64,000 nt of DNA from Mucilaginibacter sp. CSA2-8R (GCF_038806765.1 NZ_CP152389.1:4836001-4900000), one strand, 5' to 3'. Counted from the stretch's first letter, positions 23,568 through 37,026 are shown. Notes: generated by a model from the sequence alone, not told the origin. Numbers and translations are program-made.

Positions 23568-25847
23568 TTATAACAGCTGATCTAATTGCATAGGCAAGTT
23601 TCTTAAACGCTTACCGGTGGCATGATAGATGGCATTTGACACAGCTGCGGCCACACCAACAATACCAATTTCGCCCAGTCCTTTTACACCAAGCGGGTTA
23701 ACGATATCGTCGTGCTCTTCTACAAAAATCACATCAATATCTTTGATATCGGCATTCACCGGCACATGATATTCGGCTAAATTATGGTTCATAAAGCGGC
23801 CAAAATTGTTGTCCATTACGGTATCCTCGTGCAACGCCATACTTATTCCCCAAACTACACCACCTAAAATCTGGCTCCGGGAAGTTTTAGTGTTGATAAT
23901 ACGCCCTGCGGCTACGGCATCAACCACACGGGTAACATGCACAGTACCTAAGTCTTTATCTACTTTTACTTCAACAAATACTGCAGAATGTGTAAAACGC
24001 GAATATTTGTTTTGCTCGAGCATATTAGGCAACGAAGTAGTATCAGCTTCCAGATAGTTCATCTCACTTTTTTGCAGCACTTCGCTGAACGTAAGGTATT
24101 TTTGTGTGTCTGCTTTTAGCTGGATGCGGCTATCGCTAAAACTTACATCTTCTTCATTTACATCGCTAAAAGGCGAGTTCTCCAGCTTTTTCGACAACTT
24201 AAATAATTTAGTTTTTAAGTCATCACATACCAATTTAACAGCTGAGCCAACACTTGCCATTGTCCACGAGCCACCTTGTAACGGTGACATAGGCAACACG
24301 CTATCCCCTAATTTAAAGAGTACGTCCTCCATAGCTACACCTAAAACTTCAGCAGCTATCTGAGTCATGACGGTATAAGTACCTGTGCCAATATCGGCAG
24401 TAGCACAACCTACTGTCAGTTTGCCGTCGGCAGACAGCATAGCTTTAGCACGAGATGGCATCTGGTTAGCTTCCCAGCAACCAGTAGCTACGCCCCAACC
24501 TACCAGGTTATTCCCTTCAACAGTAGCACCCGCTTTTGGATTACGCTTGCTCCAGCCAAAGCGTTCCGCTCCCTGGCGATAACACTCGCGCAGTTCTTTG
24601 CTTGAAAAAGGCTTATCCAGGTTCTGGTCTTTTTCGGCATAATTCATCAGCCTAAACTCCAACGGATCAATACCTGCTTTAACAGCCATTTCGTCAATAG
24701 CAATTTCTAAGGCATACATTCCCGTTACGCCGCCGGGCGCGCGCATATCCAAAGGCGTAAATAAGTCGAGCGGAACTAACTGGTGATCTAACGTTACGTT
24801 ATCGCACTGGTACATCTGCCCCGACCAGTTCACAATATTTTCGGTATACTCTTCGAACGTTGATGTTTCTGAAACGCACTGATTGATGATGGCCTGCAAT
24901 TTGCCATCTGCTGATGCACCTAATGATATTTTTTGCAGTGTGGCCGGCCGGTGACCGAACGAAAACATTTGCTGACGCGTTAGCACTACTTTAACCGACC
25001 TTTTCAACTCTAATGAGGCCAACACCGCCATATATAACTGGTATTGCGGACGCAACCCGGAACCAAAGCCGCCACCCATAAAAGGTGAAATCACCCTGGC
25101 TTTGTCGTCTGACAGACCAAAAACACTTTTAATGTAACTTTGGCTGTTTAACACGCCTTGAGTTTTATCATAAATCGTCAGCCGGTCATCGTCTCCATAA
25201 ATAACGGTTGAAGCAAACATTTCCATTGGGTTATGATGCTCATAGCCATGGTAATAATCTTCTTCAACAGTAATGGCTGAATCTTTTAATGCTTTTTCTG
25301 CATCACCGCGTGGCTTAGGTACAGGGAATCGATGCTTTTCGGGCTTTTTAGCTTTATCTAAATTTTGCTCCAACCCAACACTAAGTTCCTCTTTTACTTC
25401 ATATTCGAAATGAACTAAAGTGGCAGCATAACGGGCCAATTCGAAAGTTTCGGCAACTACCAGCGCTATGGGTTGCTGGCTGAATAAAATTTCGTCACTC
25501 TGCAGCGGTCGGAAGGGTGAACCTCCGGGCGGCGCATCTTGGTCGCGATAACTACGGTCAAACCAAGCTAAGCCAGGCACGTTTAAATGAGTAAAAACCG
25601 TGAGCACTCCTTTTTGACTTAGCGCCTGCCGGGTGTTTACTGCTGTAATTTTACCTTTAGCTATCGGACTTGATATTACATAACCATGCAATATCCCCGT
25701 GCCCATGTTAAACTCGGCTGCGTACTTAGCATTGCCGGTTACCTTGGCACGGCCGTCTACCCGGCTAATAGGTTTACCTATATATTTACCGCCATCTCCG
25801 GGCTCGAGGTTTTCGGCGCTTACGCCCACCTTTTGTAATAAACTCAT
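23568..25847 (-). CDS. Xanthine/aldehyde oxidoreductase, molybdopterin-binding large subunit
   Basis: 759 residues, the size of separate large subunits such as YagR/PaoC. Begins GDGGKYIGKPISRVDGRAKVTGNAKYAAE; contains the GGGFGSGLR Mo-cofactor loop, and near the end KGLGEIGIVGVAAAVSNAI with the catalytic base glutamate. It hydroxylates a purine or oxidises an aldehyde; the substrate cannot be read here. Start overlaps the FAD subunit by 4 bases. Confidence 0.93.
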   Translation of the reverse strand: MSLLQKVGVSAENLEPGDGGKYIGKPISRVDGRAKVTGNAKYAAEFNMGTGILHGYVISSPIAKGKITAVNTRQALSQKGVLTVFTHLNVPGLAWFDRSYRDQDAPPGGSPFRPLQSDEILFSQQPIALVVAETFELARYAATLVHFEYEVKEELSVGLEQNLDKAKKPEKHRFPVPKPRGDAEKALKDSAITVEEDYYHGYEHHNPMEMFASTVIYGDDDRLTIYDKTQGVLNSQSYIKSVFGLSDDKARVISPFMGGGFGSGLRPQYQLYMAVLASLELKRSVKVVLTRQQMFSFGHRPATLQKISLGASADGKLQAIINQCVSETSTFEEYTENIVNWSGQMYQCDNVTLDHQLVPLDLFTPLDMRAPGGVTGMYALEIAIDEMAVKAGIDPLEFRLMNYAEKDQNLDKPFSSKELRECYRQGAERFGWSKRNPKAGATVEGNNLVGWGVATGCWEANQMPSRAKAMLSADGKLTVGCATADIGTGTYTVMTQIAAEVLGVAMEDVLFKLGDSVLPMSPLQGGSWTMASVGSAVKLVCDDLKTKLFKLSKKLENSPFSDVNEEDVSFSDSRIQLKADTQKYLTFSEVLQKSEMNYLEADTTSLPNMLEQNKYSRFTHSAVFVEVKVDKDLGTVHVTRVVDAVAAGRIINTKTSRSQILGGVVWGISMALHEDTVMDNNFGRFMNHNLAEYHVPVNADIKDIDVIFVEEHDDIVNPLGVKGLGEIGIVGVAAAVSNAIYHATGKRLRNLPMQLDQLL

Positions 25848-26839
25848 ACTTGTTCCTCCAATCCGGCAGCTTCTGTAAGCGCTCTTACTATTGCCCGTTT
25901 TGCCAACTCAATTTTAAATGTATTATCGCCGTAGCCTTTGGCACCTTGCAGTATCATGTCGGCAGCCTTTTCAAAAGCTTCTTTACCGGCCAAACTACCG
26001 GCTAATAAAGTCTCCGCTTCCATACTTCGCCATGGCTTATGAGCAACGCCGCCCAAAGCCACCCGGGCTTCTACAATCTTGCCATCCTCTATCTTCAAGG
26101 CCGCGGCAACCGAAACCAGTGCAAAAGCGTAGGAAGCACGGTCGCGGATTTTAAGGTACTTGTAATGTGTTGTAAAATCTTCGGCAGGTAAATCAATTGA
26201 GGTAACAATATCACCAGCCTCTAAAGTATTATCTAACTCAGGTCTGTCTCCGGGCAAGCGATGAAAATCTGAAAACGGAATACTACGCTCGCCGTTTTTA
26301 CCGGTGATATTTACCGTTGCGTTTAATGCGGCCAAAGCTACGCACATATCACTCGGATGTGTCGCGATACAAAGCTCGCTCGTACCTAAAATAGCCAAAA
26401 TACGATTATAACCGCCTATAGCAGAACAGCCAGATCCGGGTTCACGCTTGTTACAAGGAGTGGCGGTATCATAAAAATAATAACACCGGGTTCGCTGCAT
26501 TAAGTTGCCGCCATTGGTAGCCATATTACGCAACTGAGGCGATGCCCCCGCCAGTATAGCCTGCGACAATAAAGGATATCGTTTTTCTACCTCGCCGTTC
26601 CAGGCAGTGTCTGCGTTGGTAACCAAAGCCCCTAAACGCAAACCACCCGCAGGGTTGTTTTCTATAGTGTTAAAGGCTAAATGTGTAATGTCGATAATAT
26701 GATCAGGACGCTCGACATTTTCTTTCATCAAATCGAGCAGGTTTGTACCACCCGCAATAAACTTCGGACTATCGTGCTCATCTAACTCGGCAATGGCAGC
26801 ATCCGGATTGTTAACACTAACAAACGTAAATTTATTCAT
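25844..26839 (-). CDS. Molybdo-flavoenzyme FAD-binding subunit (PaoB/YagS-like)
   Basis: 331 residues. FAD loop FIAGGTNLLDLMKENVERPDHIIDI near residue 30, second FAD motif MATNGGNLMQRTRC. Between residues about 120 and 165 it carries four cysteines (RTRC, TPCNKREPGSGC, ELC), the pattern linked in E. coli PaoB to an extra 4Fe-4S cluster. This places the enzyme with the PaoABC-type aldehyde oxidases rather than plain xanthine dehydrogenases. Overlaps both neighbours by 4-8 bases. Confidence 0.92.
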   Translation of the reverse strand: MNKFTFVSVNNPDAAIAELDEHDSPKFIAGGTNLLDLMKENVERPDHIIDITHLAFNTIENNPAGGLRLGALVTNADTAWNGEVEKRYPLLSQAILAGASPQLRNMATNGGNLMQRTRCYYFYDTATPCNKREPGSGCSAIGGYNRILAILGTSELCIATHPSDMCVALAALNATVNITGKNGERSIPFSDFHRLPGDRPELDNTLEAGDIVTSIDLPAEDFTTHYKYLKIRDRASYAFALVSVAAALKIEDGKIVEARVALGGVAHKPWRSMEAETLLAGSLAGKEAFEKAADMILQGAKGYGDNTFKIELAKRAIVRALTEAAGLEEQV

Positions 26840-27377
26840 GACTTAACTCTCCCTTCGCTTGTTCTATAGCATCCAATATGTTAGTGTAAGCACCGCATCT
26901 GCAGATGTTACCGCTCATTAATTCACTTGTTTGCTCACGAGTATCTGCCTTACCTTCATTAATTAAGCCCACTGCCGAGCAAATTTGGCCTGGTGTACAG
27001 TAACCACATTGGTAAGCATCATGATCAACAAAGGCTTGCTGCATAGGATGTAGATTATCGCCTTTAGACAACCCTTCGATAGTGGTCACCTCACATCCTT
27101 GTTGCATTACCGCTAAAGTGAGGCAAGAATTAATTCGCTTTCCATCAATCAGCACTGTGCAAGCACCGCACTGTCCATGGTCACACCCTTTTTTTGTGCC
27201 TGTCAGTCCGATATATTCGCGCAAAGCATCAAGCAAACTCACCCAAGGTTCAATCTTTAAATGCACCTCCTGACCGTTTACCTTAAGACTGACAGTTTGA
27301 GCTGCATCAGGGTCTGGGACTGCATGAGACAGCGGCCAAGCATTGCCCTGCTGTATTTGATCAATAATTGTATTCAT
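26832..27377 (-). CDS. Molybdo-flavoenzyme 2Fe-2S subunit
   Basis: 181 residues. Plant-type ferredoxin cluster: GCDHGQCGACTVLIDGKRINSC; second helical cluster: CGYCTPGQICSA...GNICRCGAY. Together they pass electrons from the Mo site to FAD. No Tat or Sec signal is present, unlike E. coli PaoA, so the enzyme is predicted cytoplasmic. First gene of the three-gene operon. Confidence 0.93.
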   Translation of the reverse strand: MNTIIDQIQQGNAWPLSHAVPDPDAAQTVSLKVNGQEVHLKIEPWVSLLDALREYIGLTGTKKGCDHGQCGACTVLIDGKRINSCLTLAVMQQGCEVTTIEGLSKGDNLHPMQQAFVDHDAYQCGYCTPGQICSAVGLINEGKADTREQTSELMSGNICRCGAYTNILDAIEQAKGELSHE

Positions 27378-27728
27378 AAAGAATGTGTTTGGCTAATCTT
27401 TGAGATATAATACAAACAACATAGCCCGATAGATTAAGTTCTAATTAAGTATTGGGTAGATATAATTTAAATTGATTCTAGGTAGAGGTAGTTGAGTTGT
27501 AGCATCCAAGAATTGATGGAGACGATAACTCAGCTTGTCAGATCAACTGCTTAAAAACTGCCTGTATTAAAAAGATGTGGAGTTAAGATTTTGTAACTAC
27601 TAAGAATATAGCAAGACGAGCCTGCGGCGGGAATAGCTTGAATGACCATTGCAAACTGCAGTTGAGGATTATTCCTGATGTTGTAATACCCTTCCCATCC
27701 CCGCTCCCAATCTTCCCCAAAACGCAAA
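27378..27728. other. Intergenic region between the oxidoreductase operon and the rRNA terminator
   Basis: About 350 AT-rich bases holding the promoter side of the minus-strand oxidoreductase operon. No exact TAnnTTTG box was found near the start at 27377. The short minus-strand frame at 27551-27751 ends against the rRNA terminator and looks non-coding. Confidence 0.4.
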
Positions 27729-27757
27729 AGCCCCTTGTCTACCAAAGACAAGGGGCT
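27729..27757 (-). terminator. rRNA operon terminator
   Basis: AGCCCCTTGTCT (27729-27740) pairs perfectly with 27746-27757; on the minus strand it is followed by TTTGCGTTTTGG. Lies 17 bases after the 5S gene. Confidence 0.9.
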
Positions 27758-27774
27758 GATAAGCGAAAAGGATT

Positions 27775-27882
<108 letters not shown>

Positions 27883-28071
27883 AATATTTTAATGTTGCTT
27901 TGGGTGGTTGGGTTATGGAGTTTTTCAACTATCTAACCATTCAACTACGGAACCAAGGTCAACAATGACATTGTATTGAAAGAAGTGATTGTTTGCGGGA
28001 AAACAACGGTGATTGTTGTTTTGATGGTTGGTGGTTTAACCGGAAAGGGTTAAACCACCGTTATCTGTTGT

Positions 28072-30955
<2,884 letters not shown>

Positions 30956-31138
30956 TATCTATACCGCTTTTGCTCGGTATGATATGTCTTTATGTTCGTT
31001 CGTTATTTGTATCGGGTATCAGGTAATTAGTATCAGGTATCAAAACTTGCATCCTGCTACTGCTACTTTATACTTGCTACTCCATACTTACAACGTCCTT
31101 CACTGTTGTTTTCTCGTTTACAATTACTTCTTCCAATA

Positions 31139-31150
31139 TGTCAAAGAACT
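31139..31150 (-). promoter_or_regulatory. boxA-like antitermination site in the 16S-23S spacer
   Basis: Minus strand AGTTCTTTGACA resembles boxA (TGCTCTTTAACA), between tRNA-Ala and 23S. A second boxA-like site lies in the leader at 33285-33297. The function is inferred from position. Confidence 0.5.
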
Positions 31151-31205
31151 TTTGTTTTCATCTGTAGCGGAATCTCATATTCAATGATCCCTGTAGAAAA
31201 CAGCG

Positions 31206-31279
31206 TGGAGAATAACGGATTCGAACCGTTGACCCCCTGCGTGCAAGGCAGGTGCTCTAGCCAGCTGAGCTAATTCCCC
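31206..31279 (-). tRNA. tRNA-Ala (anticodon TGC)
   Basis: 74 bases, full cloverleaf: acceptor GGGGAAT paired with ATTCTCC, anticodon loop CTTGCAC giving TGC, T-loop TTCGAAT. CCA is not encoded. Located in the rRNA spacer. Confidence 0.97.
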
Positions 31280-31301
31280 AAAAAGATGTCAACCCCTGTA
31301 G

Positions 31302-31376
31302 TAGTCCCGAGCAGATTTGAACTGCTGACCCCTACATTATCAGTGTAGTGCTCTAACCAAACTGAGCTACGAGACT
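31302..31376 (-). tRNA. tRNA-Ile (anticodon GAT)
   Basis: 75 bases: acceptor AGTCTCG paired with CGGGACT (one T-G pair), anticodon loop CTGATAA, T-loop TTCAAAT. It is transcribed between 16S and tRNA-Ala, the standard order. Confidence 0.97.
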
Positions 31377-31586
31377 TGGTGTTATTAATAACAGCCATCC
31401 CGCTTTCTCCTCTGTGTTGATTAGATAAAGCTTTCTGATATGGCTTCTTCTTCTGGGTTTTTCTTCCTCTTTTTCTTCTTTTACTTTAAGAATGACATGT
31501 GCGTAGCAGAATCCTTTACTTCCAGATTGCTTCCTTTTAGATCTCTTTCAGCCTTTAACGTTACTGGCCTTTATGGATACTGCTCC

Positions 31587-33107
<1,521 letters not shown>

Positions 33108-33284
33108 AAAATGTTTTGTTTATGATCCAGACCCTATTACTCAAAATAGAAATCTGATTATTAATTGTATCTTTATACAGTATCCTAACCGTAACTAACT
33201 TCTGAGAAACTCTAAATGGTTTTCTTTTTCTTTCTTAGCAAAGATTAGTAGTTCCCTACCGCTCCCGCTACGCTACATGTTACT

Positions 33285-33297
33285 TCTTAAAAGAACT
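33285..33297 (-). promoter_or_regulatory. boxA-like site in the rRNA leader
   Basis: Minus strand AGTTCTTTTAAGA, between the promoters and 16S, where Nus-factor antitermination sites of rRNA operons lie. The remaining leader (33108-33390) has no gene. Confidence 0.45.
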
Positions 33298-33390
33298 TTT
33301 CGCCTCGGTCTCTCACTCCGGCTTTATATCTGCTTACCACAACTGGTAAGTGACTTTCTAACTGTTTTCCCTATCTTCCGATTGGGAGTG

Positions 33391-33420
33391 CAAAGGTAAT
33401 CATCTTTTCTACTTTAACAA
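33391..33420 (-). promoter_or_regulatory. rRNA promoter P1 (nearest 16S)
   Basis: -7 box TACCTTTG (complement of 33391-33398), exactly 19 bases from a TTG -33 box in a T-run (complement 33418-33420). The initiation region reads CACTCCCAATCG, shared with P2 and P3. Confidence 0.8.
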
Positions 33421-33562
33421 AAAAAAGTTTTTCTTTTTTTTTGACCAGGTTTCGCTTGGTTTGCCAACCCCGTTTCGATTCAGTCTCGCCGGCTTAACGC
33501 CCTGCTTGCCTGATGATTACTTCCCGCTTTTCAATCTTCCCCGCTCATTGCGATTGGGAGTG

Positions 33563-33597
33563 CAAAGGTAAAAATAGTTTTCACTTTCTATGAAAAA
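33563..33597 (-). promoter_or_regulatory. rRNA promoter P2
   Basis: -7 box TACCTTTG (complement of 33563-33570) with the same CACTCCCAATCGC start region as P1; the -33 zone is a T-run (TTTTTTCAT) without a perfect TTG. Confidence 0.7.
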
Positions 33598-33777
33598 AGT
33601 TCAATCTTTTTTTGAGGTTGTTTTTGAAGGCCGCTTTGCCGAACTTTCATGATTAAATATACTAATCACGTCTTAGTCTTTAAGCTTCGGCAAGTTCAGC
33701 TTTCGCTTTATTTACCTACCTCGTTCATTCCCGCTATCCTTTCAACTCACCCCCCCCCTTCCTTGCGATTGGGAGTG

Positions 33778-33810
33778 CAAAAGTAGCGTTTTTATCCTTC
33801 TTTGCAAAAA
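33778..33810 (-). promoter_or_regulatory. rRNA promoter P3 (most distal)
   Basis: -7 box TACTTTTG (complement of 33778-33785), 19 bases from TTTTTG (complement of 33805-33810), again followed by CACTCCCAATCGC. Between the promoters the sequence is C/T-rich on the plus strand and holds no gene. Confidence 0.78.
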
Positions 33811-33916
33811 CAACTTCGCTTTTTTCTTGTTATTGCGCGGTTTGGACTGATTAGCAGAGCGATAAAATTCCAGCCCCATCGCTCTGGGGTACATCGGAGG
33901 TTTATGTTACATGCCG

Positions 33917-33949
33917 TTTGGTTTATAAATAATTAGAAGCCTACCTTTG
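33917..33949 (+). promoter_or_regulatory. Promoter of the rsmF-like gene
   Basis: TTTG at 33917-33920, 21 bases, then an exact TACCTTTG at 33942-33949. Only 6 bases separate the box from ATG 33956, so the transcript should have almost no leader. Confidence 0.6.
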
Positions 33950-33955
33950 TGCGCT

Positions 33956-35368
33956 ATGGCCAACCATACTTCTTTCCCAAAAGGCTTTATTCATTCATTA
34001 CAAGACGTACCCGGTTTTGACGAGCAAGCTTTCGCTGCCGTTCATCAAAATACGATTACGCCTACATCTGTGCGTATTAACCCTCATAAACAGATTCAGT
34101 TAGCCAATACGCAACCGATTCCCTGGTGCCGTGATGCAGTTTACCTGCAGAGCCGGCCGTCTTTTACATTTGATCCGCTGTTTCACGCGGGTGCCTATTA
34201 TGTGCAGGAAGCATCATCAATGTTTATTGATCATATTATGCGAACTATATATAATGCAGATGATAGCCCCTTTAAGGTGTTAGACTTGTGTGCCGCCCCC
34301 GGTGGAAAAAGCACTTTGATCAGTTCTGCCATTAGCCGGGATGACTTATTGGTATCCAACGAGATTATTAAAACGCGTGTACCCATCCTGACTGACAACT
34401 TAAACCGGTGGGGAAATTCAAACGTGATTGTCACCAACAACGACCCTAAATCGTTTGCCCGGCTCAAAAGCTTCTTTGACATTATTGTAGTTGATGCCCC
34501 GTGCTCGGGCTCAGGCATGTTCCGCAAAGACCCGGCGGCTATGGAAGAATGGTCTGAAGCCAATGTTGAACTTTGCCAGCAAAGGCAGGAACGTATTTTG
34601 GCCGACGTATATCCGGCCTTAACCGAGGATGGTTACTTAATATATTCTACTTGTTCTTATTCTTACGAAGAAGATGAGGCTGTATTGGATTGGTTATGTA
34701 CCGAATTTGATTTTGAAAGCATACAAATCCCGCTCGAGTCGTCGTGGAATGTTGTGGAAAGCAGGTCGGCGCAACACAAAGCCTGGGGATACCGCTTTTA
34801 CCCGGACAAAGTGAAAGGCGAAGGTTTGTTTGCAGCCTGTTTGCGTAAAAAGGAAAATACCGGAGAGTTGCCAAGCTATCGACCAAAAAATCAAAGCAAA
34901 CCCAATTACAAAGAGATTGACTTACTGAAACCTTACATCAATCAACCGGGCGAGCAATACTTTTTTAAGCTGAATGATGACTGGCTGGCCATCGGCAAGC
35001 CACACCGGGAAAGCCTGGAAATATTGCAGCAATACTTATATCTAAAAAAATCGGGTGTACGATTGGGAAAATTAGCCGGTAAAGAATTAATACCTGACCA
35101 CGAACTGGCATTAAGCCTCATCATCAACAAAAATGCTTTTATACAAACCGAACTTACTTACGACCAAGCCATCGCTTATTTGCGCAAAGACAACATTGAA
35201 GACCTCGACATTCAAGAAAAAGGCTGGAGCCTGATGACCTACCAGGGGTACGCCTTAGGCTGGGCCAAACTTTTACCCAACCGCATTAATAATTATTATC
35301 CTAAAGAGATAAGGATTTTGGCTCAAGCTCCAGCCCCTAAAGGGGGAGGTCCTGAGACGCAAGAATAA
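33956..35368 (+). CDS. rsmF: 16S rRNA m5C methyltransferase, RsmF type
   Basis: 470 residues, close to E. coli RsmF. Methyltransferase core: SAM motif VLDLCAAPGGKSTL, VVDAPCSGSGMFRKDP with the helper cysteine, and IYSTCSYSYEEDEAV with the catalytic cysteine of the NOL1/NOP2/Sun family. A C-terminal PUA/RsmF-type RNA-binding part follows (LAKLLPNRINNYYPKEIRIL). Start is ATG 33956; the frame is open 9 bases further up, but a promoter box covers that part. The last 14 residues (QAPAPKGGGPETQE) are encoded by a dispersed repeat that seems to have extended the protein. Confidence 0.9.
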   Translation: MANHTSFPKGFIHSLQDVPGFDEQAFAAVHQNTITPTSVRINPHKQIQLANTQPIPWCRDAVYLQSRPSFTFDPLFHAGAYYVQEASSMFIDHIMRTIYNADDSPFKVLDLCAAPGGKSTLISSAISRDDLLVSNEIIKTRVPILTDNLNRWGNSNVIVTNNDPKSFARLKSFFDIIVVDAPCSGSGMFRKDPAAMEEWSEANVELCQQRQERILADVYPALTEDGYLIYSTCSYSYEEDEAVLDWLCTEFDFESIQIPLESSWNVVESRSAQHKAWGYRFYPDKVKGEGLFAACLRKKENTGELPSYRPKNQSKPNYKEIDLLKPYINQPGEQYFFKLNDDWLAIGKPHRESLEILQQYLYLKKSGVRLGKLAGKELIPDHELALSLIINKNAFIQTELTYDQAIAYLRKDNIEDLDIQEKGWSLMTYQGYALGWAKLLPNRINNYYPKEIRILAQAPAPKGGGPETQE

Positions 35369-35437
35369 AAATACAAGCTATCCTACTTTTCAAAAGCTCC
35401 CCCTTTAGGAGGCCGGGGGGGGGGGCTTGGGCTGGAG
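35325..35437. repeat. Imperfect inverted repeat with an 11-G tract (dispersed-repeat type)
   Basis: 35325-35348 (AGCTCCAGCCCCTAAAGG core) is mirrored by 35392-35437, where CTCCCCCTTTAG and GGGCTGGAG flank an extra block with eleven consecutive G (35415-35425). The left arm lies inside the rsmF-like gene, the right arm before the convergent gene end. Repeats of this consensus are scattered through many Bacteroidota genomes; here it can also act as a terminator hairpin. Confidence 0.65.
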
Positions 35438-35446
35438 GTTAGGATT

Positions 35447-35818
35447 TTAATATTCCCCCGTACTCAACATCACCAATGTACAAGCCGACAGCGTTTCGAT
35501 ACCACGCTCATTAGCTAAGCGGCGCAATTCGGCGTTTTCGGTACCCGGATTAAATATGATACGCTTAGGGTGGGTAGCTAAAATATAATCGTACAACGGC
35601 GGCTGATTTTGCGGCCCTACATATAAGGTGATGGTATCAATATCATCATGTACCTCTTCAGGTTTCTCGATAACGACACCGGCAACCTCACCCTTTTTTA
35701 TACCCACATTTACAATGGGATGCCCGGTACGCACCAGGCGGTTGGCTGCCAAATAGGCATAACGGCTACTGTCGGGCGTTGCGCCTAATATTAAAGTTTT
35801 CTTTTCTCTAACTAACAT
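35447..35818 (-). CDS. CoA-binding-domain protein (YccU-like)
   Basis: 123 residues. Single Rossmann-type CoA_binding_2 domain: TLILGATPDSSRYAYLAANRL, HPIVNVGIKKGEVAG, TLYVGPQNQPPLYDYIL, RIIFNPGTENAEL. Substrate unknown; the related YccU proteins bind CoA without known catalysis. Overlaps the upstream DinB gene by 11 bases, so the two are cotranscribed. Confidence 0.85.
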   Translation of the reverse strand: MLVREKKTLILGATPDSSRYAYLAANRLVRTGHPIVNVGIKKGEVAGVVIEKPEEVHDDIDTITLYVGPQNQPPLYDYILATHPKRIIFNPGTENAELRRLANERGIETLSACTLVMLSTGEY

Positions 35819-36293
35819 GATTTATACGGTTTAATAAGGCTATTTGGCCGGTATGATAAATTTGATGTTCAATTAAGCCTTTGACCATCTCTTGATAAGT
35901 AGGTCTAGGCTCAAACACACCACGTGTATCATCAATTAAATTATTCCACTGATCGTTAGAAAAAGCTTGCAGCGCTTTAACCAAATTGCTGTTAGCCTCA
36001 TCTAAATCTGTAACCAACGCATTCCAGTTTTGTTCAGATGCCTCACCCGGCTCAGGCCAGTCGCCCCTTGCAGGTTCTGCTGCTGTACTACCGTTTAAAC
36101 GGCTGGTCACTTCTTCGGTCCAGGCCATCATGTGTAACACTAAATGAGCTATGGAATGCGCCGCACCTGGCAGCATAGCAAATGCGGCTGTCCAATTACA
36201 TTCGGCTATCAGCGTATTAATGGGCTGCCCATACCAAGGTTTACCTACAAAAGTATTTTCTAATTGTTGCTGGAGTTGTTCTGCCACGGTCAT
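35808..36293 (-). CDS. DinB-family protein
   Basis: 161 residues from ATG 36293 (MTVAEQLQQQLENTF); a GTG at 36359 would add 22 residues of unlikely character. Four-helix-bundle DinB/DUF664-type fold with the three metal histidines plausibly at AHLVLHMMAW (near residue 50) and EHQIYHTGQIALL (near residue 145). Members act as metal-dependent thiol transferases or hydrolases; the substrate is unknown. Confidence 0.82.
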   Translation of the reverse strand: MTVAEQLQQQLENTFVGKPWYGQPINTLIAECNWTAAFAMLPGAAHSIAHLVLHMMAWTEEVTSRLNGSTAAEPARGDWPEPGEASEQNWNALVTDLDEANSNLVKALQAFSNDQWNNLIDDTRGVFEPRPTYQEMVKGLIEHQIYHTGQIALLNRINHVS

Positions 36294-36462
36294 ATCATAC
36301 AGCCGACAATTATAATACCACAAGCCTCGGTTGGCAGCAGATAAAGTATGAGTGAACACCCCTTTTACAAAAGCGATATAAATTTTTAATTTTATTTAAA
36401 ATGTTTTGCCGGGCTGTTCGTCTGCCATAGTAACAAAACATTATACATTGGTTTCCGCCTTA

Positions 36463-37026
36463 ATGCCCGATAATAAAAGAAACTTAACCCTGCAAGCTAT
36501 TAAAGATTATGGCAAGAGCTTGCTGTTGTTTATTAGGCGGCGGGTAAAAAACGATGCTGATGCCGAAGACATACTGCAGGATGTTTGGTACCAGTTGAGT
36601 ATCGTAGTAAATGCCGCCCCCATTGAGCAAACCGGCGCATGGCTTTACCGCGTAGCGCGCAATAAAATTACCGACAAATACCGCAAGCGTACCGAGTGGC
36701 TACTGGACGATTTACTGCCTGAAGATAACGACGGAGAAGGCGAAACAGATTCGGGCTGGATGGATATGCTGATGAGTGAAAGCCAAACACCGGAGAGTGA
36801 ATACATACGCAACCTGTTTTGGGAAGAGCTTTTTACCGCGTTAGACGAGTTACCCGCCGAACAAAAACAGGTGTTTATATGGCAGGAACTGGAGCATAAA
36901 ACCTTTGACGAAATTGCGGACGAAACCGGAGTTAAGGTGCAAACGCTGGTATCGCGCAAGCGTTACGCGGTACTGCACTTGCGCAAAAGGCTCAAACAAT
37001 TGTATGATGACATGAACGATTTTTAA
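36463..37026 (+). CDS. ECF sigma factor
   Basis: 187 residues from ATG 36463 (an in-frame TTG at 36406 is less likely). Sigma-70 region 2 (RRVKNDADAEDILQDVWYQL, TGAWLYRVARNKITDKYRKR) and region 4 (ELPAEQKQVFIWQELEHKTFDEIADETGVKVQTLVSRKRYAVLHLRKRL) are complete. An acidic linker (LLPEDNDGEGETDSG) joins them. The gene after it encodes a small membrane protein and may be its partner. Confidence 0.9.
   Translation: MPDNKRNLTLQAIKDYGKSLLLFIRRRVKNDADAEDILQDVWYQLSIVVNAAPIEQTGAWLYRVARNKITDKYRKRTEWLLDDLLPEDNDGEGETDSGWMDMLMSESQTPESEYIRNLFWEELFTALDELPAEQKQVFIWQELEHKTFDEIADETGVKVQTLVSRKRYAVLHLRKRLKQLYDDMNDF

Noticed and set aside
27551..27751. Minus-strand frame of 66 codons ending near the rRNA terminator
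   Set aside because: It begins inside the terminator hairpin that follows 5S, has a random-looking composition and no promoter or conserved motif.
33379..33785. CRISPR-like array from the three spaced repeats
   Set aside because: Only three copies, uneven spacing (172 and 215 bases), and each copy coincides with a promoter start region; no cas genes.
36294..36359. N-terminal extension of the DinB gene from GTG 36359
   Set aside because: The added residues have no relation to the family and the ATG at 36293 gives the normal length.
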